Part shown: in pieces, positions 1 through 7,895 of the stretch | How the letters are laid out: each line of letters begins with the position of its first letter | Position numbering within the stretch: the first letter of the stretch is position 1 | Source of the DNA: Betaproteobacteria bacterium | Lineage (GTDB): Bacteria > Pseudomonadota > Gammaproteobacteria > Burkholderiales > Burkholderiaceae_C | Length of the DNA stretch: 64,000 nucleotides | Assembly (NCBI GenBank): GCA_016704535.1 | Contig: JADIZZ010000006.1 | Location: forward strand, 124,001 to 188,000 | Direction: 5' to 3' | Program-made: the position numbers and the translations under genes | The notes under the pieces: generated by a model | The model's database searches: none | What the model was told of the DNA's origin: nothing | The model's input: only the letters and a program-made list of their open reading frames with translations

Positions 1-114
1 CGGCGAGCCGGCGTCGCTGCCCCCGCCGCCACAGGCTGAAAGCAGCGCGGCGGCGGCCAGGCCGGTGGCGGTGAAGAGGGCTTGGCGCCGAGTGGGGTTG
101 TGCAGGGTGGACAT
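1..114 (-). CDS. Tat-type lipoprotein, N-terminal fragment
   Basis: Only the first 38 codons lie in the window; the gene runs off the left edge. The N-terminus has a twin-arginine pair (residues 9-10, context TRRQALF), a hydrophobic alanine/leucine stretch, then a lipobox-like LLSAC with the cysteine at residue 28, followed by a glycine-rich linker GGGGSDAG. This layout is that of a lipoprotein signal peptide, possibly Tat-exported, so the mature protein should be a lipid-anchored envelope or periplasmic protein. Its function cannot be told from this part. The ATG is well placed and the gene is divergent from dinB. Confidence 0.6.
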   Translation of the reverse strand, partial: MSTLHNPTRRQALFTATGLAAAALLSACGGGGSDAGSP

Positions 115-269
115 GTGGGACTCCCGGTTGGCGCGGCGACCGAGCTGGACACCGCATGCCTGAAGTCTAAATGTGCATCGCGCACATTTGTATAAAGAAT
201 TGTGTCTGCAAGTGCTCAGATGTCTCATTGGCGGACGGCGTTACGCTCGTGGCGGACTGCCCCCTGCCC

Positions 270-1403
270 ATGCCACCACGCCGCTGGATCGCCCACCTCG
301 ACATGGACGCCTTCTATGCGTCGGTGGAACTGCTGCGCTACCCGGAACTGGCCGGGCAGGCGGTGGTCATCGGCGGTGGCCGGCGCCACCAGCCGGTGCT
401 GTTGCCCGACGGCACACGCCGGTTCGCCACGCTGGCCGGCTATGCGGGACGCGGCGTCATCACCACCGCCACCTACGCCGCGCGCGACTTCGGCGTGCAC
501 TCGGGCATGGGCCTGATGAAAGCCGCCGCGCTGGCGCCGCAGGCGGTGCTGCTGCCGGTGGACTTCGAGCAGTACCGCCACTACTCGCGCGAGTTCAAGG
601 CCGCCGTGGCCGAGGTGGCGCCGGTGATCGAAGACCGCGGCATCGACGAGATCTACATCGACCTCACCGACGTACCCGGCGCCCGGGACGCCGTGGGCCA
701 CGACCCGCAGGGCGGCGTGCGTGCGGTGGCGCAGGACATCCGCAACAACGTGCGCCGCCGCACGGGGCTGTCGTGCTCGATCGGCGTCACGCCGAACAAG
801 CTGCTGTCCAAGATCGCCAGCGAGCTGGACAAGCCCGACGGCCTCACTGTGCTGACCCTCGACGACCTGCCCACCCGCATCTGGCCGATGGGCGTGCGCC
901 GCATCAACGGCATCGGCCCCAAGGCGGCGGCCCGGCTCACGGCGCTGGGCATCCAGACCATCGGCCAGCTCGCGCAACGCGACAAGGCCAGCCTGGTGGT
1001 GCACTTCGGCCGCAGCTACGGGCGCTGGCTGCACGATGCCGCCCACGGCATCGACGACCGACCGGTGGAAACGCGCGGCGAGCCGGTGTCGATGAGCCGC
1101 GAGACCACCTTCGAGCGCGACCTGCACGCCGTGCGCGACCGCGACGAACTCGGCGCCGTCTTCACCCGCCTGGCCGAGCAGGTGGCCACCGACCTGCAGC
1201 GCAAGGGCTACGCCGGCCGCACCATCGGCATCAAGCTGCGCTTCGACGACTTCAAGACCGTGACGCGCGACCTCACGCTGCCACAGCCGGTGGCCGACGC
1301 CGCGGCCATACGCCACGCGGCCGGGCTGTGCCTGAAGCGCGTCGACCTGAAGCGCCGGCTGCGGCTGCTGGGGGTGAGAGCGGCGTCACTGGTGAAGCTG
1401 TAG
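270..1403 (+). CDS. dinB: DNA polymerase IV (Y-family translesion polymerase)
   Basis: The gene encodes a 377-residue DinB/UmuC-family polymerase that copies past damaged bases with low fidelity. The N-terminal catalytic motif HLDMDAFYASVE carries metal-binding Asp11. The second catalytic motif is GIDEIYID (Asp126, Glu127), with Gly where many homologues have Ser. A helix-hairpin-helix stretch (GIGPKAAARL) and a C-terminal little-finger domain follow. About 20 residues are inserted between the first strands (around residues 38-58), as in other beta-proteobacterial DinB proteins. The frame is open back to 171, but conserved homology begins at MPPRRW, so the ATG at 270 is preferred; a GTG at 249 is possible. 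No LexA box was recognised upstream. Confidence 0.9.
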   Translation: MPPRRWIAHLDMDAFYASVELLRYPELAGQAVVIGGGRRHQPVLLPDGTRRFATLAGYAGRGVITTATYAARDFGVHSGMGLMKAAALAPQAVLLPVDFEQYRHYSREFKAAVAEVAPVIEDRGIDEIYIDLTDVPGARDAVGHDPQGGVRAVAQDIRNNVRRRTGLSCSIGVTPNKLLSKIASELDKPDGLTVLTLDDLPTRIWPMGVRRINGIGPKAAARLTALGIQTIGQLAQRDKASLVVHFGRSYGRWLHDAAHGIDDRPVETRGEPVSMSRETTFERDLHAVRDRDELGAVFTRLAEQVATDLQRKGYAGRTIGIKLRFDDFKTVTRDLTLPQPVADAAAIRHAAGLCLKRVDLKRRLRLLGVRAASLVKL

Positions 1404-1475
1404 GGCCGGCGGCTGCGGCCGATGGCGACAGCGGGCGCAGTGGGTAGCATGCGCAGTTCAGGAGACATCAGCCCC

Positions 1476-2630
1476 ATGACCGTCATCACCACCATCGAAG
1501 ACCTGCGCGTTCTCGCCGAGAAGCGCGTGCCGCGCATGTTCTACGACTACGCCGACAGCGGTTCGTGGACCGAAGGCACCTACCGCGCCAACAGCGCTGA
1601 CTTCCAGAAGATCAAGCTGCGCCAGCGCGTGGCGGTGAACATGGAGAACCGCAGCACGGCCACACGCATGATCGGCGTCGACACGAAGATGCCGGTGGCG
1701 CTGGCGCCGGTGGGCTCGGTCGGCATGCACCACGCCGACGGCGAGATCCACGTGGCGCGGGCGGCCGAGAAGTTCGGCATCCCGTTCACGCTGTCGACGA
1801 TGAGCATCTGCTCCATCGAGGACGTTGCCGAGCACACCAAGGCGCCCTTCTGGTTCCAGCTCTACGTGATGCGCGACCGCCAGTTCGTCGAACGCCTGAT
1901 CGATCGCGCCAAGGCGGCCCGCTGCTCGGCGCTGGTGCTGACGCTGGACCTGCAGATCCTCGGCCAGCGGCACAAGGACCTGAAGAACGGCCTGTCGGTG
2001 CCGCCGAAACCCACGCTGCGCAACTGGATCAACCTGGCGACCAAGCCGAACTGGTGCCTGGGCATGCTGGGCACGAAGCGCCGGCAGTTCGGCAACATCG
2101 TGGGTCATGTCAAGGGCGTCGCCGACATGAGTTCGCTGACCGAGTGGACCTCGCAGCAGTTCGACCCGCGCCTGAACTGGGGCGACGTGGAGTGGATCAA
2201 GAAGCGCTGGGGCGGCAAGCTCATCCTGAAGGGCATCCAGGACGTCGAGGACGCCCGACTGGCCGTCGCCAGCGGCGCCGACGCGCTGATCGTCAGCAAC
2301 CACGGCGGGCGCCAACTCGATGGGGCGCAGAGCAGCATCGAGGCGCTGCCGGCCATCGTCGGCGCGGTCGGCTCGCAGATCGAGGTCCACATGGACGGCG
2401 GCATCCGCAGCGGGCAGGACGTGCTCAAGGCCTGGGCGCTGGGGGCGCGCGGCACCTACATCGGCCGCGCCTTCCTCTACGGGCTGGGCGCGCTGGGCGA
2501 GGCCGGCGTCACCAAGGCGCTGGAGATCATCCACAAGGAGCTCGACCTGACGATGGCCTTCTGCGGCCACACCGACATCCACATGGTCGACCAGCGCATC
2601 CTGTTGCCAGGCACCTTTCCGGTGGCGTGA
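1476..2630 (+). CDS. lldD: FMN-dependent alpha-hydroxy-acid (L-lactate) dehydrogenase
   Basis: This 384-residue protein is a member of the FMN-dependent alpha-hydroxy-acid oxidase family, a TIM barrel that oxidises L-lactate or a related 2-hydroxy acid and passes electrons to the quinone pool. The family signature SNHGGRQLDG, with the catalytic histidine, is present. Later loops HMDGGIRSGQDVLKA and GRAFLYGLGALGE bind the FMN phosphate. Length matches LldD-type enzymes (about 380-400 residues). The open frame begins at 1422, but the ATG at 1476 follows an AGGAGA ribosome-binding site and matches the usual N-terminus (IEDLR...RVPRMFYDYADSGS). Substrate is inferred from family; mandelate or glycolate cannot be excluded. 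Confidence 0.87.
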   Translation: MTVITTIEDLRVLAEKRVPRMFYDYADSGSWTEGTYRANSADFQKIKLRQRVAVNMENRSTATRMIGVDTKMPVALAPVGSVGMHHADGEIHVARAAEKFGIPFTLSTMSICSIEDVAEHTKAPFWFQLYVMRDRQFVERLIDRAKAARCSALVLTLDLQILGQRHKDLKNGLSVPPKPTLRNWINLATKPNWCLGMLGTKRRQFGNIVGHVKGVADMSSLTEWTSQQFDPRLNWGDVEWIKKRWGGKLILKGIQDVEDARLAVASGADALIVSNHGGRQLDGAQSSIEALPAIVGAVGSQIEVHMDGGIRSGQDVLKAWALGARGTYIGRAFLYGLGALGEAGVTKALEIIHKELDLTMAFCGHTDIHMVDQRILLPGTFPVA

Positions 2631-2661
2631 GTGTCGCGACGGCGGTCGCTCGGCCTGCGAC

Positions 2662-3129
2662 TCAGGGCGCAGGACGACGCTGATCGGGGCGCAAGGGCGG
2701 CGCCAGCCACGCCGCGGCGAGATCGCCATCCACCCGCTGCCCGGCGGCGTCGACCAGGGGCAGTTCGAAGTCGTTCCAGCCGCGCACGCCGGTCTGCAGC
2801 GACACGACGGCGGTGAACCCCAGCGCCTGCATCACGTCCGCCGCCAGCAGCGAACGGTTGCCCGAGCGGCATACCAGCACGATGGGCGTCTGCCGGCCCG
2901 CGGCCAGCGCGGGCACGGTCTCGTCGTAGTCCCACTCGCAGGCCTGCTCGAGCACGCCGCGCGGCACGTGCAGCGAGCCGGGGATGTGCACACGCGCGAA
3001 CTCGTCGGCCTCGCGCACGTCGACGAGCAGCGGCGGCGTCATCGCGGCGAGCCGGTCGCGCAGTTCCCAGGGCATGACTTCGGCCACGCGGCGGCGCGCG
3101 TCGGCCAGCAGGTCCTTGTAGCGTTTCAT
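2662..3129 (-). CDS. rhodanese-domain sulfurtransferase
   Basis: A single rhodanese domain of 155 residues. The N-terminal part reads PPLLVDVREADEFARVHIPGSLHVPRG, and the active-site loop is VCRSGNRS with the persulfide-forming cysteine. A six-residue loop of this type is typical of sulfurtransferases rather than Cdc25-like phosphatases. No signal peptide is seen, so it should be cytoplasmic. The frame is open to 3159, but the ATG at 3129 gives MKRYKDLLADARRR and avoids overlapping the upstream kinase stop. It lies 20 bases downstream of the hybrid kinase on the same strand and may be cotranscribed. Physiological substrate is unknown. Confidence 0.8.
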   Translation of the reverse strand: MKRYKDLLADARRRVAEVMPWELRDRLAAMTPPLLVDVREADEFARVHIPGSLHVPRGVLEQACEWDYDETVPALAAGRQTPIVLVCRSGNRSLLAADVMQALGFTAVVSLQTGVRGWNDFELPLVDAAGQRVDGDLAAAWLAPPLRPDQRRPAP

Positions 3130-3148
3130 CGGCGTCAGGCAGCGGCCT

Positions 3149-5008
3149 TCAGCGCACACCCAGCTTGAAGGCGATCATCGCGCGCAGCTTGTTCGGCAGC
3201 ACGGGCTTGATCAGCAGGTGGTAGTCGTGCGTGACGGCTTCGTCCTCGTGGCCACCCATGGTGCTGCCGGTGATCATGATGGCCGGCAGCTTGCGCTCGG
3301 GCCAGCGCGCGCGCATGGCCACCAGCGCCTCGATGCCGGTGCGGCCTTCGGGCAGGCGGTAGTCGACGAGTTGCAGGTCGGGCGGCTCGATGCCGGGCGT
3401 GGCCAGCCAGGCCTCGAGCGCGGCGATGGTGTCGAAGGCGATCACGCGCGCGCCCCAGGCCTGGAGCAGCACCACCAGGCCCTCGCGCACTACAGCCTCA
3501 TCCTCGACGACGATGATGAGGCGGCCGTCCAGCGTCAGCCCGATGGGCAGCTTCACGCTTCCGGAAGTGGTCTCCAGGCTCCTGCGCGGTGCCTTGCCCA
3601 CCGGCAGTTCCAGGCTGAACACGGTGCCGTGGCCCACACGAGAACGCACGGAGATCGGCACCTGCAGCAGCCCTGCGAGGCGCTTGACGATGGCCAGCCC
3701 CAAGCCCAGGCCCTTGCGCTGGTGAGCTTCCAGCGGCCGATTGCCGTGCACCTGGAAGAACTCGTCCCAGATGCGCGGCAGGCTGGCTTCGGCGATGCCG
3801 ATGCCGCTGTCCCACACCTGCAGCAGCAGCCGCGGGCCTGCAGCCGCAGTGCGTAGGCGGCAGCTGACGAGCACGCCACCGTCGTCGCTGTAGCGGATGG
3901 CGTTGCTGACCAGGTTGCGCAGCACGCGCTCCAGCAGCACCGGGTCGGCGTGGGTCACCTGCTGTTCACCGCGAAAACTCAGCATCAGGCCCTTCTCGAA
4001 GGCCACGGGTTCGAAGTGCAGGCGCAAGCGCTGGAAGAGGTCGCGCATGCGCACCGGCGCCGGGTGCACCTCGACGCCGCCAGTGTCGATGCGCGTGATG
4101 TCCAGCAGTTCGCCGAACAGCCCTTCCAGCGCATCGACACTCTCGTTGATGCTGTGGACCAGGCTGGCGACCTCGGGGTCGTGGCTGCGCTGGCGCAGCG
4201 CCTCGGCGAACAGGCCCATCGCGTGCAGCGGCTGGCGCAGGTCGTGGCTGGCGGCAGCGAAGAATTGCGTCTTCGCGCGGTTGGCAGCCTCGGCGGCACG
4301 GCGGGCTTCCTCGGCCACGCGGCGCGCCTCTTCGGTCACCACCATCTCGTGGCGCAGGCGCTCGGCCAGGTCGTCGGTGCGCGCCTTGAGCGTGATGGCC
4401 TGGCCCAGGGCGCTACCGTAGGTGCGCGCCATCAGCACGGTGATACAGAACAGCAATGCAAGGATGACGGCCAGCTGCAGGTGCCAGGGTTGCGAGGCGT
4501 CGCTGGCGATGCGCGCGATGGTGGGTATGAGCACCAGGCTGATGAAGGCCAGGAAAACCCGCGACTGCGTGGCCAGCAATTGCACCGAGCCCAGGCAGTA
4601 GCTGTAGACGATGAGGATCAGCGACACCACGTGGTAGGGCGTGCCCAACCCCCAGAACAGCCACACCGCCACGCCCCATAGCGCGCCTTGCGCCAGCACC
4701 AGCGCCATCCAGCTGCGCCGCCACAAGCGCAGCGTGCCGCCATCGGCATCCCGCTGGCGACGGAATCGGATGTAATGCGCCAGGCGCAGCAGCCACAGCG
4801 CGACGGCGACCGCTAGCCAGCCCAACATCCTCACCGGTTCGGCCAGCGGGCCGAAGATGGCCGTCATCAGCACCATGCCGATGAAGTTGCCGGTGAGCGT
4901 GGCCGGCGTCTGCACGTAGAGCGCGCGGATGTGATCGACACGCCCTGCCGCAGCTGGCGCCGGGAGCGCGGGGGCCGGGTGGGCGACGTGCGCCAGGTCG
5001 GCCGACAT
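3149..5008 (-). CDS. membrane hybrid sensor histidine kinase with receiver domain
   Basis: A 619-residue hybrid kinase. Residues about 40-200 contain six or so hydrophobic segments with no recognisable periplasmic sensor domain. A coiled coil rich in Ala/Glu/Arg (about 205-245) leads into a HisKA dimerisation domain with the phospho-accepting histidine at 255 (AASHDLRQPLHAM). The HATPase has an N box (LRNLVSNAIRYSDDGG), a G1 box (WDSGIGI) and a G2 box (GLGLGLAIVKRLA). A C-terminal receiver carries LQLVDYRLPEG near residue 545 and a KP near its end. It ends 20 bases before the rhodanese gene and starts 6 bases after the NarL-type regulator gene. The signal sensed is unknown. Confidence 0.85.
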   Translation of the reverse strand: MSADLAHVAHPAPALPAPAAAGRVDHIRALYVQTPATLTGNFIGMVLMTAIFGPLAEPVRMLGWLAVAVALWLLRLAHYIRFRRQRDADGGTLRLWRRSWMALVLAQGALWGVAVWLFWGLGTPYHVVSLILIVYSYCLGSVQLLATQSRVFLAFISLVLIPTIARIASDASQPWHLQLAVILALLFCITVLMARTYGSALGQAITLKARTDDLAERLRHEMVVTEEARRVAEEARRAAEAANRAKTQFFAAASHDLRQPLHAMGLFAEALRQRSHDPEVASLVHSINESVDALEGLFGELLDITRIDTGGVEVHPAPVRMRDLFQRLRLHFEPVAFEKGLMLSFRGEQQVTHADPVLLERVLRNLVSNAIRYSDDGGVLVSCRLRTAAAGPRLLLQVWDSGIGIAEASLPRIWDEFFQVHGNRPLEAHQRKGLGLGLAIVKRLAGLLQVPISVRSRVGHGTVFSLELPVGKAPRRSLETTSGSVKLPIGLTLDGRLIIVVEDEAVVREGLVVLLQAWGARVIAFDTIAALEAWLATPGIEPPDLQLVDYRLPEGRTGIEALVAMRARWPERKLPAIMITGSTMGGHEDEAVTHDYHLLIKPVLPNKLRAMIAFKLGVR

Positions 5009-5014
5009 CAGCGC

Positions 5015-5785
5015 TCAGCGGGCCGGCAGCCGCCAGGCGACGGAGCTGCCCTGGCCCTGCGTCATCTGGCTCACCGCCAACACGGCCTGCGTGCGTGAAC
5101 TGACGCCCAAGGCGCGCAGCACCGCAGCCACGTGGTCCTTCACGGTTTCGACCGACAGGTTGAGCTGTCGCGCGATGAGCTTGTTGGGCAGGCCCTGCAG
5201 CAGAAGCGACAGCACCTCGGCTTGGCGCGGCGTGAGCCCGATCTCGGCCATCGTCGGCACCTTCTGGTGCGATTCGGGGCGCGCCGCCGGGCCCAGCGGC
5301 TCTTGTCCGGGGCTCACGAAGGCGGGTTCGCAGGCGGGGCGCATCACGCCGGGCACGGTGTCGCCCATGTTCAGCTCACGAGCGAAGTCCAGGCCCAGCA
5401 TCGACGGCGGCACGTACATCGCGCCCGTCATCACCATGCGCAGCGCCTCCTGAAGTTCAGCGTGTGAGCTGCGCTTGGGCACATAGCCCATGGCGCCGCA
5501 GTCGATGGCACGGATGACGTCGCTGGCGCGGTCGGACGCGGACACCACCACCACCGGCACCGCAGGGTAGGCAGCGCGGAACTCGACCAGCACGTCGAAA
5601 CCGTCGGCGTCGCCCAACGCCAGATCGAGCAGCACGAGGTCGAAGTCGGCATCGCTCTTCAGCGCGGCGCGTGCCGCCGCGGCGCTTTCGACACCGACCA
5701 CCGTGGTGTCGCTGCCGACGCTCTGGATGACCTGCTGAAGAGCGGAGAGAACCAGCGGGTGATCGTCAACCAGCAGCACCTTCAT
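5015..5785 (-). CDS. NarL/LuxR-family response regulator
   Basis: This 256-residue regulator has an N-terminal receiver (acidic DD at 7-8, phosphorylated Asp54 in VLLDLALGD, Lys104 in YVPKRSS). A variable linker of roughly 60 residues leads to a C-terminal LuxR-type helix-turn-helix (LTPRQAEVLSLLLQGLPNKLIARQL begins it, then SVETVKDHVAAVLRALG). It is transcribed immediately before the hybrid kinase (6-base gap), so the two very likely form a phosphorelay, with the kinase's own receiver as an extra control or sink. The linker is longer than in NarL itself. Target genes are unknown. Confidence 0.85.
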   Translation of the reverse strand: MKVLLVDDHPLVLSALQQVIQSVGSDTTVVGVESAAAARAALKSDADFDLVLLDLALGDADGFDVLVEFRAAYPAVPVVVVSASDRASDVIRAIDCGAMGYVPKRSSHAELQEALRMVMTGAMYVPPSMLGLDFARELNMGDTVPGVMRPACEPAFVSPGQEPLGPAARPESHQKVPTMAEIGLTPRQAEVLSLLLQGLPNKLIARQLNLSVETVKDHVAAVLRALGVSSRTQAVLAVSQMTQGQGSSVAWRLPAR

Positions 5786-5910
5786 GTCGCCTCCAAGTCA
5801 AAATAGAAAACGATTGTGGGCCCGCGCTCACGTGCCATTGCGTCCCCTGTTGGCGGGTGCTGCGCGCGCTGGCCAGAGTGGGGCACGCCTCGAGCAGCCG
5901 CCTCGAGACG

Positions 5911-6534
5911 TCAAGCCACCCACGCGGCGAGTGGGCCCCACTGCTCCAGGTCTCGCTCGACGCGGCTGGGCGCCACATCCCACAGCGTCAGGCCACGGGC
6001 CGCCAGCTGTACGTAGTTCTGTGTGTCGCGCAGCCAGGCCACCACCGGCAGCGGCAGCGTGCTCAGATAGTGGTGCAGCTGCTCGTTGGCGCGCGTGTGC
6101 TCGCGCACCCGCATGCCCACCAGAGCCATCTTCACCTCGTGGCCGCGCTTGTGGGCGCGCACGTCACGCACGAAGGCGTGCGTGGCCTGGATGTCGAAGA
6201 GGCTGGGCTGCAGTGGAATGAGCAGGCGGTCAGCGATCTTCATCACCGCGTCCAGGCGCTTGCCATGAAGTCCAGCCGGTGTGTCGAGCACGACGTGCGT
6301 AGTGCCCTTGGGCGGACGCACGATCTCGTCGGCCGCGACATCCCAGCCGGCGATGTGCGGCAGTGGCGGGTCCACCCGTTGGCGCTGGCTCAACCACTGG
6401 CGGCTTGACTGCTGGCGGTCGACGTCGCCCAGCATCACGGCGTGGCCCGCGGCCGCCAGGCAGCCTGCCACGTTGGTGGCCAGGGTGCTCTTCCCGACAC
6501 CGCCCTTGGGGTTGGCGACCACGATCACGGGCAT
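5911..6534 (-). CDS. ParA-family ATPase, orphan
   Basis: A 207-residue MinD/ParA-like P-loop ATPase with a deviant Walker A motif at residues 10-17 (KGGVGKST, signature lysine first) and a Walker B-like VVLDTPAG. It is shorter than chromosomal ParA/Soj (about 250 residues) and lacks an N-terminal DNA-binding domain. No ParB gene or parS site was seen nearby, so it is more likely a cargo-positioning or stand-alone ParA than the chromosome segregation protein. It is separated from the TSUP gene by about 60 bases on the same strand. Function beyond ATP-dependent positioning is not predictable here. Confidence 0.75.
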   Translation of the reverse strand: MPVIVVANPKGGVGKSTLATNVAGCLAAAGHAVMLGDVDRQQSSRQWLSQRQRVDPPLPHIAGWDVAADEIVRPPKGTTHVVLDTPAGLHGKRLDAVMKIADRLLIPLQPSLFDIQATHAFVRDVRAHKRGHEVKMALVGMRVREHTRANEQLHHYLSTLPLPVVAWLRDTQNYVQLAARGLTLWDVAPSRVERDLEQWGPLAAWVA

Positions 6535-6592
6535 GCTGTCCTCCTCGCTGGGCCGCCCTCGGCCGGGATGGATCAGCTATGGTAACGGCGCG

Positions 6593-7354
6593 TCAGCGCA
6601 GGCCGTCCCACAGCAGCTTTACGCCGGTAAGGAACATCCCGGTGTAGGCCAGCCGGTAGAAGAGCACGGGGCTGACACGCTGCGTCAGCCACACGCCCGC
6701 CCACACGCCCAGTGGCGCCAGCGGCATCAACAGCAGCGCGGTGAGCATGTTGCGCAGGTCGATCAGGCCCAGCCAGGCGTACGGCCCGACCTTCGAGAGG
6801 TTCACGATGCCGAAGTACACCGCCATGGTGGCCGCCAGTTCCCGCGGCGGCAGTTTCTGCGGCAGCAGCCAGGCGCCGATGGGCGGCCCACCGGCGTGGG
6901 CGACGAAGCTGGTGAAGCCCGAGATCGTGGCGCAGGCCGAGCCCACCCAGCGTGCCGCCGGCGTGCCACCCGGCCGCGGCGGAAACAGCAGGCGCTGCGC
7001 CAGGAAGGCCAGCGTCAACGCGCCCACCACACCGGCCACGGCGGCGCTCGAGAACACACCGAAGAGCAGTGTGCCTATCACCGTGCCCACCAGCGCCCAG
7101 GGCACCAGGTGCCTCACCAGCGACCGGTTGCGCTCGCGCCAGAGCTGCTGCAGGCCGGTGGCGTCCATCGCCAGCAGCAGCGGCAGCATGATGGCCGCAG
7201 CCTGTGGCACGGGCAGCGTCAGCGCCATCATCGGCGTGGCCAGCGAGCCGAAGCCGCTGGCAAAGCCGCTCTTGGACAGCCCGGTGATCAGCACCGCGGG
7301 CACGGCCACGGCATAGAACCATGGGTCCTGGACGACCGGCAGGGAAGCAAGCAA
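6593..7354 (-). CDS. TSUP-family (TauE/SafE) membrane permease
   Basis: About 253 residues, almost entirely hydrophobic, with around eight predicted membrane helices. The TauE/SafE half-repeats are visible: an N-terminal ITGLSKSGFASGFGSLATP and a second glycine-rich loop ISGFTSFVAHAGGPP. Such proteins export sulfite, sulfoacetate or other organic anions; the substrate cannot be assigned. The frame is open to an ATG at 7427-7429, but that adds an Arg/Pro-rich stretch unlike family members. A TTG at 7354 gives the usual length of about 250 residues, so I prefer it. The gene diverges from the DUF1841 gene. Confidence 0.78.
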   Translation of the reverse strand: MLASLPVVQDPWFYAVAVPAVLITGLSKSGFASGFGSLATPMMALTLPVPQAAAIMLPLLLAMDATGLQQLWRERNRSLVRHLVPWALVGTVIGTLLFGVFSSAAVAGVVGALTLAFLAQRLLFPPRPGGTPAARWVGSACATISGFTSFVAHAGGPPIGAWLLPQKLPPRELAATMAVYFGIVNLSKVGPYAWLGLIDLRNMLTALLLMPLAPLGVWAGVWLTQRVSPVLFYRLAYTGMFLTGVKLLWDGLR

Positions 7355-7436
7355 GTGATGGGCTCTCAGGGTCGGGCATGTCGGGCACGATGGGCCGGCA
7401 GCGGCGCGCCGGCGGGCGCAGGGAGACAATTCTCGG

Positions 7437-7868
7437 ATGTTCCAGCCTTCCCAGACCGACGTGCGGCGATTCTTCTGCGCCGCCTATGCCAAGCAGCGCG
7501 ACGGCCGGCCGCTCGACCCGATGGAAGGCATCGCCGCACGCTGGATCGCCGAACACCCCGAATACCACGCGGAACTGGCCGACGAGGCCGCGGCACTGGC
7601 GACGGTCTATACCGTCGAGGAAGGCCGCAGCAACCCCTTCCTGCACCTGTCCATGCACTTGTCCATCCACGAGCAGCTGGCGATCGACCAGCCCACCGGC
7701 ATCCGCCAGGCGGTGGAACTGCTGGCGACGCGGCGCAACTCGCTGCATGCTGCACACCATGAGGTGATGGAGTGCCTGGGCGAGATGATCTGGGCCAGCC
7801 AGCGCAGAGGGCTGCCACCCGACGGGCTGGCCTACCTCGACGCGGTGCGGCGCCGGGCCACGCGCTGA
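7437..7868 (+). CDS. DUF1841 family protein
   Basis: A 143-residue protein matching the DUF1841 family, common in beta- and gamma-proteobacteria and of unknown function. Visible features are the N-terminal RRFFCAAYAKQRDGRPL, a central NPFLHLSMHLSIHEQLAIDQPTGI and a C-terminal helix containing HEVMECLGEMIWASQR. No signal peptide or membrane segment is seen. It is probably a cytoplasmic, mostly helical protein. It diverges from the TSUP permease and converges on the HD-GYP gene, with only about 27 bases between the two stops. Confidence 0.8.
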   Translation: MFQPSQTDVRRFFCAAYAKQRDGRPLDPMEGIAARWIAEHPEYHAELADEAAALATVYTVEEGRSNPFLHLSMHLSIHEQLAIDQPTGIRQAVELLATRRNSLHAAHHEVMECLGEMIWASQRRGLPPDGLAYLDAVRRRATR

Positions 7869-7895
7869 GACGGCGGCATACAGGCCGGGCCGGTG

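Noticed and set aside
225..1316. 363-codon open frame antisense to dinB
   Set aside because: Third-position GC bias creates long shadow frames; the composition (His/Arg/Val-rich) is not protein-like and dinB is clearly on the other strand.
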